Under the pieces are notes generated by a model. It worked only from the letters and a program-made list of their open reading frames with translations, had not been told where the DNA came from and made no database searches. The position numbers and the translations under genes are program-made. Positions 45,464-57,900 of a DNA stretch of 64,000 nucleotides are shown here, one piece after another (within the stretch, counting starts at the first letter, position 1; the number at the start of each line of letters is the position of its first letter). The DNA comes from Aphrocallistes beatrix (lineage: Eukaryota > Porifera > Hexactinellida > Sceptrulophora > Aphrocallistidae). The stretch is taken from the NCBI GenBank assembly GCA_963281255.1, contig OY725490.1, positions 682,001 to 746,000 on the forward strand, read 5' to 3'.

Positions 45464-45749
45464 AGCTTCTGTATCAAACAGTACGTTACAAATCATTGAA
45501 GAAAAGTGGTTTGGCCATTGCCGGCCCACCTTTTTGCTCTGTTACTAGATATGATGACCGACGGATCCATTCTTTAGTCTAGGATTTCTATATGAAGGGT
45601 TGGATCAGTTTTTGGCTTGATACCTATTTTATCCTAAATTACTGCTATATTTTCTTAATTATTTACAAGCACGCTGACAAGCAAGTGAAATATTAGAATA
45701 TGTAAAACTTTAAACACAATCAAACAAAAGGCTCAAACATACTGAGTCG

Positions 45750-45977
45750 CTTCGTATCGGTGGTAGTATCACTCAATGGTTTAGCATCTATATGCAAGTG
45801 CTGAATTGGTGCTGATTTGTCTACAATCTTTATACGGTAAATGAGTTGTAGCAAAGTTTTCAAATTCTTAGAGTCCGTATAAAAGAATCAATTGCAGCAT
45901 GAAAGTCATCAATTTAAAAAAGTCACAATATTTTATATGATCCATTAACAATATTATTTTTGAAAATGTTGTTAATA
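45750..45977 (+). promoter_or_regulatory. Promoter and leader of the four-module receptor gene
   Basis: The TATA box TATAAAAG is at 45878-45885, in CCGTATAAAAGAATC. It precedes ATTGCAGCATG, whose ATG opens a 13-codon upstream frame that closes before the signal-peptide start at 45978. The same sequence, including the upstream ATG, recurs at 63690-64000, which supports a functional promoter duplicated with a paralogue. Confidence 0.6.
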
Positions 45978-48900
45978 ATGGACAAATTGTTTCCAATTTT
46001 TTATATTTTTGTCATACATACTTGGATTTTATTATTCTGCATACAATATGCAGTACTAACTGCTTCAGGTATTTTGACTTCATTTAACAATGAATTACAG
46101 TGAATTTGGATATATCATTCAACAAAATTACTGGGTTTTATTAAGTTTAAAAATCTTACAGTGATGTGGACAATCATTGGATAGATTCGACGCTCATGGT
46201 TGTTCAAACACAGGAAGAATGGGATTTGTTATAATATTAAAACTTAATTTTAAGTAGACATAGCAGTTTGAAACCATAGAATGGCCAAGCTTAAGAGAAA
46301 AATATAGTAAGATCCTAGCAGGAGCATAATCGTGTCTATTTTTAAAAATTTTGACTAATTCAGCATTAAAATAAATAATTTATAACCAATGTTTTAATTC
46401 ACTTTTTGCTTTAAATTTATTAAGTTCGATCATCAAAATGTTAGGGAATTGAAAATATTAATTTTGAGTTCCTATCCTTACATTTACAGGTGCCCAAATA
46501 CAACAATTTCCAGAATATGCGTGTCCCGGAGAAAGAATTGACGTTATCTGCAACTTGACTGTTCCTCATCTCATTTTCACTCAGTTTAGTAATCCTCAAT
46601 CTGATCAATTCATTGTTGGTAATCTAAATAATTTGGTCCTACAAACGGATTTTGGTTCAAACCAAGAAAGTGGTGGCATTAACCTGAAACGCTTATCTGC
46701 AACTTCGGATTCAGTTTCACAGACAAACTTTATCGGAAACATCTCTCTTCTCAACTTCACTCTCTCTGATTCTGGATTATTCCTAGGGTGTACTCGGCTC
46801 TATTATGAAGTTGCTGATATTGAGTACCCTATAACAGAGGCAGTAAACATTCAATCTGTCGGTACGTTCTTTACTTTACAGATTAACAAGGCAATTCGGT
46901 TAACTAATAGTGTTAAAGTACGTGTATCATGCATCAATCTTCGATAAGATCTAACATTATGAACTATAGCATTTTAGAGGTAGAAGATTCTAATTTAAAA
47001 AAATATCGGTCGACAGACCGATAGTGCAGCTCCAGGAAGTGATTCAAAGGAACATGAATTGTGAATACCGGAATACATCGGAAAATATTCATTTTAGGAC
47101 ATTCTAAGTGTGAAATTTGGAAACTAAGTATTAAAATATTCGATAATAGCCGTTGAGAACCCGCTTTTAGCTCAAACTAAAATAATTTTCAATAGGTGTA
47201 AAATATGAATTTATAAAAATTTAATAGTTCATTAAATATTCGCATTATTTCCTTCAAAGTGTGAAAATCTAAATCTACATATTCAAATATCCTATATTTG
47301 TAGTTGAGAGCTAGCGAGCTTAGGACCTAAGTCTTTGTTTTCAAATGTCCTCACCACCGCACCACCCAAGCAGATAAATGAGATCACATCTGTTTGTCTA
47401 ACGACAGCTATTGTTGAAGTATCTTTTCTGTTGCATTTGTGCATTTGAATTTAGTTGCTCCAGCTCCTGTTTGAGTACAAATTCTTCAATCACGGAACTT
47501 AACTCTACAACCTGCATGAGTAGAGTAAATGTAACCCGGAGGATTACGGAAAGTACGGGATCCGAAGCTGCAACTAGTCATATCATATACTTGGATGGGA
47601 TTGAAGTTAACAGAATCGATGTTGCAGAGAGTTTTATTCAGGATAGAGAGATCCTACTCGATACGGACTATACATACTCTGCATCTGCTACTAACTGCAA
47701 CAGCACATCTTCTCGAGTTGCTGCACTTGCATTGAGGATTTCAAGTGAGTTCAGAAATATAATATATACGTACAAGCGCGCTTCGCTTGCTTGCGCTGCG
47801 CGGCTTGCAGACACTGCGGGTGTGTCCGCAGATTTACACAGTGGGCGTTTGGGGATATTAGAGAAACAATACGTCGCTTTCTTGTTTTATACTAAATACG
47901 CTGGATTGTCATTTGTCTGCGGGTACATTAATGAAATCAGAACTGGAGCAGAAATTTTGTTTCGTGATAAATATAATTTACTTCGTATTAAGTCAACTAA
48001 TCCTAAATGTAAGATCAATTTGAATACACAAAGTTCACATTGCTAAAGATTATTATACTTAAATAATCAACTCCAGTCCATGTCGTTAAAAGTTATTTTA
48101 TGATTGAATTGATTGATCGTAGCATATAACACACTTTAATTGTTGTTAACTCACATAAACCAATGAATTTCAATAACAAATAGTTCTTTTGATTGTATAC
48201 ATAAGTCACTACTATTTTATTCCAATGTATTTGCATTATAAAATAATCCAATTTGATTGGTCAGCATATTTGTCACCTATCTCGGCGAGGTGTGAAAATT
48301 TCGCTTAGATTTTCGAACTTAATCCTAGATTCATCATTTGACACCTGCCTCTAGAAATTATGGATACTGGGCAGTGTTTTATTATTTTATTATTTTTCGA
48401 ATATTTTCGAGATAATCTATAATATATGTGGTTCAAAATAATCAAATCATTGAATGAACAAGTGAAAATAGGGAAAATGAAACTTTTGAATTAGCAAACT
48501 CAATATTAATATTGGCAAGTTGTGCAAAATCAAAAGTAGACTATAATTTGGATGATAAACTTTCCTGACGACAGCGAAATTTTTGACAAGTATGGATGGC
48601 AGACAATGATATACTTTGCCTAATATCCCAAATACAACTGCATGAATCTTTGCTATTCATTAGACCATTTGTAATGTTTGAAGATAATTTTTATCTTTGC
48701 TATAGGTCATAGAATTACTAGCTCTTTCATCAGAATCGACTACAATCAATTAAATAATGAAGCAATTATTAAATGGGTTAGTTTCTTCAATTTCTAAGCA
48801 ATTTCTCAATCGGTAATGTAGATTATTTCCTTATAATTTGTAATTAGGAAAATAGCATGGAAATGATTCCAACACTTCTTCTCATTGATTACTCCCTCAA

Positions 48901-51900
48901 AGTCAACTATACCTACACTCGAGATAGTATTACGCAGTCATTCTATGAAGATTCTATGCTCAGTCTCATGTCTGATGTAGAAATCCACACAATTCAACTA
49001 ACACCTCACTACTTCTTAACGAACAGTGGAGTTTCTGTTGAGATAACACTGAGCTTGAAAGTAGTACAGCAGTGTGGGCAATCAGTGGATGGATTAGTCG
49101 TTCCTGGTTCTCTAAACACAGGTAGAAATGGAATGTATTTTAATATTTAAACTTGACACTAAACTACTAATAACAGTTTGAAACCGTAATTGTCTAAACT
49201 TATAGAAGAATATTATATAGACCCAGGTAGTAACTTATGTGGATTTTTGCGAAATTTTGTCAAGTTTATTATAGACAATAATTCTTGTGATATTCATCAA
49301 AGTTGTCGTCTTCTATTAAATTTATTAAGCCATCAAAACGCCACTAAATTGAAAATATTAGTTCTGACTTCTTATTCCTACATTTATAGGTGTCCTGATA
49401 CAACAATTTCCAGAATACGCTTGTCCTGGAGACAGAGTTGACATTATATGTAACTTTGCTGTCCCTAATGCTTCTATTTATACGTTTGATGGCAATCAGA
49501 ATCTTTTCATTGTTGGTAGTCGGGGAAATTTAGTCCTGCAAACGGTGATTGGTTCAAACCAGGAAAGTGGTGGCATCAACCTACAACGCTTGTCTGCAAC
49601 TTCGGATCCAGTTTCCCAAACAGAATTTATCGGAAACATCTCTCTTCTCGAATTCACTGCCTCTGATTCTGGATTACTTCTAGGATGTACTCGACTTTAT
49701 ACAGAAACAGGTTCTACGAAAGCTGGAAATATATCTGCAGCAGTGAATATTCAATATATCGGTATGTTATTTGTCATCCAAACTGTGCAGGAAATTTGCT
49801 CAAATAATAACGTTCAAGTATCACATGTCCATCTTCTACAATATTGAACATTTTGAACTATATCACCTTATAAGTGAAGGATTATTTTATAGATATCCTG
49901 AGACTTCTTAATAGTTGTGAAATTCTTATATATTAAAACGCTGGGATTTTTGTTTGTTTGTTTGCTTGTCCGAATTGAAAAAAGAATTGGCAAGTCATAG
50001 AGATATAAAAATTGGCATGTAGGTGTCAAATGATATGACTATGATTAAGTTCTAAGATCTAAGCGAAATTTTCATACCTCTACAAAAGAAAATGGAAAAA
50101 AAATTTCACACCTTTTCTATACTAAATATATGATTACACTATAACAATGGAAATCATTGTACGACACTACAATATATTGTAATTGTTATTAAAATACTTG
50201 TCCTTCAAAGCCACAACTTAAGTTTGATAACCTAAATGTATTAGAGTGTATAGCAATAAAAAAGATTATGTGCATATTTTCCCACCATTTGACGGATTTT
50301 GAAAAATATACTAGAGACTAGCTTCCACGGTTGATATGGGGTATTTAGGCGTGTAGATATTATATTTTCAGTTCGATATGATAAATTAATTGTTTAATTT
50401 TGTTTACATTAGATACACAAAGTAAACAAATTACAAAAGTAAGCTAGAGACTAGCTTCCAACGGTTGACATGGGGTTTTTAGGGATGTAGATTCTAAATA
50501 CATGTAGTAAATTTTCAGGTCGATATGAACAATTATTCGTTAAATTTTGTTTACAATATTTACATAAAGTAAAAAATTCCCAAATAGGTTAGATTGAGTA
50601 ACTCCAGTCGCCCGCAGTGCGACTCTGCGGATACGCAGTGTCTGCAAACCGCGTAGCACAAGCAAGCGAGCGTGCTTGTCTCTAATAAAATAGGAACCAA
50701 AAATAATGACTTGGACTATCTCCTCATGAACCATTTGTTTCGCTAATATGAATCTGGGCACAAAATTTTCATTCGAATAACCAACTAATTATTTGTTTGC
50801 AAATTTATACCAAATGTTTTAATTATTTGTAGAGTTAACTGCACATTTTCCCGATTTTGGCAATAATTAAGACTAAATATCTAACAATGGATCATAGTAA
50901 CTGTTTCATTTGGACATCATTCCACTACCTATTCGGAGTTAGCAGGGCCGGCGGAACTGATCCGGCTGGCCCGGCTTTGGCCAGACCAATTTTATGCCAT
51001 TATGGCTTATTTTCATATGCAAATTTGCTTTTGGCCGGAGCAACTTTCGCTTTGGACGGACCAATAAAAAGTTGCTTCCGCCGGGCCTGGTTAGGATCAC
51101 ATTTGTTTGTCTAATGACTGTAATTGCAATTGAGTTAACACTCATCTATTTTTTCATTTCTACATTTGAATTTTAGTTGCTCCAGTTGCTGTTTTGAGTG
51201 CAACTTCCTCAATCACGCAGCTTAACTCTACAACCTGTATGAGTACAGTGGATGTATCTTGGATAGATATTTCTACTTTGACAGACTCAGCTCCGACAAG
51301 TCATATTATATACCTGGATCGAATGGAGATTGACAGAATTGACGTTCCAACTACTACTTTTCACGATAGAAGGATCGTATACCTGGATACGGACTATGAA
51401 TATGCTATATTTGCTGCTAACTGTAGAGACAGATCTTCCGAATTTATACCAAATAGATTAAGGATTTCAAGTGAGTTGTGAGTTATAGTCGAAAAACTGA
51501 AATTTCTAATTATAAAAAGGTGACAATGACGTCATATTTTCATGATGAGTCGATATTTTGGTCTGTTCTCCGAACTTACTGGAGCCATAGCCAAAAGACT
51601 CCCACATGCCAAAAATCAGATTTCCATGCCCGTCAGTTTCTTCAATCAATTCGTTACAGATATATACAGTCGAACCTGCTATAACGGCCACTCTATATAA
51701 CGGTCACTTGTCTATAGCGATCACCAATGAACAGTCCCTTCCAAAGTTCCATAGTATTGAACCTGTGTATAGCGATCACCAGCTCAACGCGGCTAGCGGC
51801 CACCCGTTTGTAGTCCCTTACTGATCCTAAAACTGTGTATAACGGCCACTACCTGTCTATAACGGCCATCACCCTTTTCACCTCTTTATGTGTTTATTGG

Positions 51901-54900
51901 GAACCGGACACTTCCCCCCCGGACACTTCCCCCCCGTTAATGAATAACACTAAATCGCGGACATTTCCCCCCCAAAGTGTTGACATTGATCTATGTTGAT
52001 TATTAACAGTTAATAGAATCCACTGAAATTTGTGGTGTTAACAATAACAATGCTGCGATCCTTTCATTTCATCCAAATATTTGGACTTTTCTTAAGGTCT
52101 TGAAGAAGGAGGAAGCGTTAAAGAGGTTGCAGCTCCTCCTCAAAAAATACGTTACCGCGAATGTAGTAGCAGAATACAAGCAATTGTTAAGGACTATGAC
52201 AATAGAAATACCCTTAGTTTTCTCAGAGGTATTGCCCATAATTTATCTTTCTGAAATTTCTAGATTATCGTTTGTCGCATAAATTATATTTTAGTTGATC
52301 TATTTATTCTAATACTAATGTTAATCAAATAATTAATACATTATTTATAAAGACAGCTGAATATATAAGCAAATACTAGTAACGGGGGGAAATGTCCTAG
52401 GGGAAGTATCATTCATTAACTGGGGGGAAGTGTCCGGGGGGGAAGTGTCCTAGACCCGTGTTTATTGCAGGACCTGTTACGAACGATAAACAAATTTCAT
52501 GTAATTACTTCAAGTAATGGATTTCTAAAAACTTGATATTTATTGCACTACGTCGATACCTTTTGGGGATTAAGGCAAACACCTGTATATAACAGTCACC
52601 TGTGTATAACGGCAAATTTTGTCTAGTCCCTTGGGTGGCCGTTATATACAGGTTCGACAATATATGTATATATATACGTATATATATATACAGGGTGTTT
52701 CAGCGATTGTATCACGAAAATAATTTGAAATTACTAGGTAAATATTTTACTAATCATCTTCCCCTTTTACGATGTTGTTTAACACCCTCTGAGATTTGTG
52801 TGACAACAAAATGGACAAGCTAGATGACAAACAAAAGAAGATCAAGATGGTGGAATTCTACCATAAAAATCAGTCCTATTCAAGATTACCCCACACTTCT
52901 AAGGTTTACCCTGCCCAAAATGACTAAATCGGAAATGAGTTATCCCACATTAATGATGTTTTGAAATAATTTACTTTTATTCCAACGGTTTGCTTCATTG
53001 TTTTTCATAAATGTCAAAGGATTTCCTTTCAAAAGCAGCCAAAATAACTAAATTATCTCAATCACAAATGAAATGATAGCAAATTACTTTTGTGTGTAAT
53101 CAATGAAACACCCTGTATTAATCGAGTTTTAATAGTAAGGATACAGTGTTGGATATAAAAATTTAGTCAATCAGTAATCATGATCTGCAAATGCACGTTC
53201 ATCACTAAGGTGTACAGTCGTGACACTACGTAGTTAATTTTATTTAGCACATTATCTACGTTTTTAATCTCTATACTGAAAAATGTCATTCATCTACGTT
53301 TAATCATGAATTCCTTGCTGGAGAAGAAAATCAATTTTATGAGAAAAGGAATTTGTTTAATATTGAGCTAACTAATCCTGGATTTAATGTTAATTCGAAT
53401 CTAAGTTCGCATTATAAATATTATTATATTTAAACGACTCAAAAAACTTCAGTCGAGTAACCTTAACAACAATCGAGGTGTGTTATGTGCTAATCAATCA
53501 ATTTGATCATGAAATAACTTTAAATGATTAAAACATAGACTCAAAACAGCCGAATTCAGTCATTTAAGTGAAATAGAATAATGTACGTAAATCGCATCAC
53601 AAAAACATGATAATTGATTGGTTTCTACATGAACCAATAAATTTCAATCACAAATACTCCCTTCGATTGTATGTATTGTAAATGTAAGTCACTATTGTTT
53701 AGATCCCAATGGATTAGTTTTTAAAATAATCAAATTTGATTTGTCAGCACAATTTGTCAACTATCTCAGCGGGGTGTGAAAATTTCGGTTAGATCTTCGA
53801 ATTTAATCGTAGATTCATCATTCGATACATGCTACATGCCAATTTTTATATCTCTACGGCTGCCCAATTCTTCAATCAATTCGGACAAACAAACAGCCTA
53901 GCGTTTTGATATCAGATTTTCAGTAGCTGTCGGGAGTTTAATGAATTGACCTAAATGGAGAGACCTATTTATTATGCAAAGCAATATGGTGTTCCAATAC
54001 TTTTGGCCAGCAGTGTATACGTATATTAAAGAAAGTTTCAAATGGATTGGTGAAAGTAGTCAATATAAAGATATTATTTAATAGTCTCAAGCTCTCGCAG
54101 GGCGACTCTGCGGACAAGAAGTGTTTGCTAGTCGCGCAACGAAAATGCACAAAGAGCACTTATCCCGAATAAAGTGCTAAATTAAAAAACTGTACAAAAT
54201 CTGGATTGAAATATAATATTACGAAAGTATAACTGCATAACTCTCTCTATATACACATTTATGTGTCTGTAAATTTGAAAATATTAAATCTTACTTTTGC
54301 TGCAGGTCATACCATTGACAGCTCCTTCATCTCAATCAACTACAATCAATTAAATAATGAAGCTAACATTGAATGGGTTAGTTTCTTCAATTTATTTTCT
54401 AAGAGTCACATCATAAAATTATTTATTCACAATTTGCAACTTAGAATAATAGCTTGGAGCTGAATCTAGCTCCTCTTCTCATTGATTATTCTCTCAAAGT
54501 CAACTATACCTACACTCGAGAAGATATAGCGCAGTCATTCTCTGAAGATTCTATACTCAGTCTCCTGTCTGATGTAGAAACCCATACAATTCAACTAACA
54601 CCTCACAACTTCTTTACGAGCAGTGGAGTTTCTGTTGAGATAATACTGAGCTTGGAAATAGTACAGCAGTGTGGACAATCAGTGGTTGGATCCGTCGTCC
54701 ATGGTTCTCTGAACACAGGTAGAAATGGAATCTATTTTAATATTAAACTTGACCCTAAAAACGAATAGCAATTTGAAACCGTAGAATGCCTAAACTTTGG
54801 AGAAGAAAATGATCTAGACCCATAAAATAACTTGTGTGTACATTTTGACTAGTTTGTTATACAGAGTATAAGTAATTAGCATGATATTCATCAAAGTTGT

Positions 54901-57900
54901 CGTCTTATATCAAATCTATCGAACTAGGTCATCGAAACGTCCCTGGTTTGAAAACATTTGTATAATATCTTACATTTATAGGTGTCCTGATACAACAATT
55001 TCCAGAATACGCTTGTCCTGGAGACAGAGTTGACATTATATGTAACTTTACTGTCCCTAATGCTTCTATTTATACGTTTGATGACAATCAGAATCTTTTC
55101 ATTGTTGGTAGTCAGGGAAATTTAGTACTGCAAACGGTGATTGGTTCAAACCAGGAAAGTGGTGGAATCAACCTACAACGCTTGTCTGGATCTTCAGTTC
55201 CAATATCCCAAACAGAATTTATCGGAAACATCTCTCTTCTCAATTTCACTTCCTCTCATTCTGGATTACTGCTAGGATGTACTCGAAATTATATTGAAAC
55301 AGGTTCTAACGAAGTTAGAATATTATCTGCAGCAGTAAATGTTCAATCTATCGGTACGTTTTTTGCTTTTCAGACAGTACAAGGAAATTCGCATAAATAA
55401 TAGCGTTCAAGTATCATAAGTCTATCTTCGACAATATTTAACATTTTGATCTATAGCACTTTAGAGGTGAAGGATTCTTTTATAGCATAGATATCCTGAA
55501 CCTTGTTAATACGTAGTTGTGAAATCCCTAATAAAATGGGGAGCAAAATGTTGACATGGATTATCTCCTCAAAAAGCATTTGTTTCGTTCATATGAATCT
55601 GCACACAATATTCTCATTTGAATACACGAATAATTATTTGTGAGATCAATCAGGTGATGTATGCCAATTTACGACAAAATGCTTTTAATATGTAAATTTT
55701 CAATAAATTAGACTAAATATCTAATAATGGCTCAATGTAATTGTTTCATTTGAATAGCATTCCACTCCCTATTCGGAGTTAGGATTACATTTGTTTGTCT
55801 AATAACTGTTATTTCAATTGAATGAGGTCTCTTCTTTTTTTTCATTTCCACATTTGAATTTTAGTTGCTCCAGCTGCTGTTGTGAATGCAACTTCCTCAG
55901 TCACGCAGCTTAACTCTACAACCTGTATGAGTACAGTGGATGTAACTTGGATGGACACTCCAAGTATGCCAGATGCAGTTGCAACTAGTCATATCATATA
56001 CCTGGATGGAAATGAAGTTAATAGAATCGATGCTCCAGACAATTTTGCTCAGAATGCAACGATCCTACTCCTCGATAGGAACTACACATACTCTGTATCT
56101 GCTACTAACTGTAACGGCACAACTTCTAAAGTTACAGCTGACGAATTGAGGATTTCAAGTGAGTTTGCAAATATAACATTTACAGTGTTGGATTTAATAT
56201 ATCATTTTAGTGAATGACCATGGTCTGTAAATGCAAGTCCATCACTAAGTTATGCAGCCATGTTACTAGTTAATTTTACATAGCACATTATCCATGTGTT
56301 TAATCATATATTCGCATCTCAACTACTGTCTGACTGGTACTCTAAGCATTATACCGTATTTTCCGTATTTTATATTTATACCGTATTCTGTTCTTGCTGA
56401 AGGAACGGAGGTATTCTTGTTCTATTATTTTCTAAATAAGGTGCTGTAAATATATCACTTGTTCATCATCCATTTCTTTCTAGAAGTTTGTGATGAGAAG
56501 TGCGTTTCATTTTTATGCATTTTATCGAATACAAGCGCGCTTCGCTTGCTTGCACTGCGCGGCTTGCGGGCACTATGTGTCCGCAGAGTCGCCCTGCGGG
56601 CGCCTGGAGTTACTCAATCTAACCTACTTTGGGATTTTTTTAAATTTATATAAATATTGTATCCAAAATTTAACGAATAATTTTTCAAATGGATCCGAAA
56701 ATAATATTATATGTAATGTACTAAGTCTACACTCCTGAAAACCCCATGTCACCCGTTGTAAGATAGTCTCTAGCCTATTTTTATTTTACACCTATTTTCT
56801 TTGACAGCTACATACCCATTTTCATATCTCTATGACTTGCCAATTCTTCAATCAATTCTGGAAAACACAAAAAAAAATCCTAGCGTTATAATATATAAGA
56901 TTTACAAAACCTTCCATTATAATTTACAAAAATATCAAAAATAGTGAATGTAGGAGTTAAATTGGTTAAGTTGAAAACTTTGAATCACCAAACTTAATAT
57001 CGAAAGTTGTGCATAATAAAAAGTGGGCTACAATATAGAAGATAAATTGTCCAGACGAGAGCAAAGATTCGGGGCGAGTAGGAATTGAGATCAAGCAATT
57101 TATTTAATTAACTTAAGTATATAATTGCATGACTCTCTGTGTATTCATTAATACGTTTGTAGACGTGAAAATAATCCTCATTTTTTAAAAGGTTATAGTA
57201 TTAATCGCAGCTTCATCTCTATCAAATACAATCAACTGAATAATGAAGCAATCATTGAATGGGTTAGTTTCTTTGATGTATTTTCCATGAATGTGCATTA
57301 TAAAAGTATTCCTTTGCGACATGTAACTTAGGTTAATAGCATGGAAATGAATCCAGCACCTCTCCTCATTGATTATTCCCTCAAAGTCAACTATACCTAC
57401 ACTCGAGACAATATAACGCAGTCATTCAATGGAGATTCTATGCTCAGTCTCTTGTCAGATGTAGAAACCCACACAATTCAACTAACACCTCACAACTTCT
57501 CTACGAACAGTGGAGTTTGCATTAAGATAATACTGAGCTTGAAAATGGAACAGCAGTGTGGACAATCAGTAAATGGAATAATTGTCCCTGGTTCTCTGGA
57601 CACAGGTAGAAATGAATCTATTTATGATATAAAACTTAATTTTAAAATATGACAGGTGTTTGAAACCATAGAATGTCCAAACTTTATAGAAGAATATTGA
57701 CAAGTTTCGAGCAGTAACCTATGTGTATCCCTGCGAAATCTTGCCAGTTCAGCAAAATAAATAATTGTCATGGAATGCAATCATCGTTATAATTAGTCGT
57801 CTGCTAACAAATATATTAATTTTATTCAATCAAAACGTCACAGAATTGAAATTTTTTGCTTTGACTTCCTATCCTACATTTATAGGTGTCCTGATACAAC

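Larger units (their letters stand above)
49390..54718 (+). other. Receptor module 2 (Ig, FN3-1, FN3-2), intact exons
   Basis: Ig exon 49390-49761 (DIICNFAV, SDSGLLLGCTR). FN3-1 51177-51470 (VDVSWIDIS, SHIIYLDRMEIDRID, DYEYAIFAANC). FN3-2 54306-54376 + 54445-54718 (EANIEW, LLIDYSLKVNYTYTRE, IVQQCGQSVVG). All lengths and phases fit. The introns are swollen by transposon relics (49924-50680, 51667-52660, 52691-53115). Confidence 0.75.

Noticed and set aside
47745-48046. Extension of the FN3-1 exon frame of module 1 through the repeat behind it
   Set aside because: The frame crosses the GTGAGT donor into a GCGCTTCGCTTGC repeat; the sister exons stop at this donor.
52100-52282. 60-codon frame in the GGGAACCGGACAC element
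   Set aside because: Too short and without similarity I can recognise; the element looks non-autonomous.
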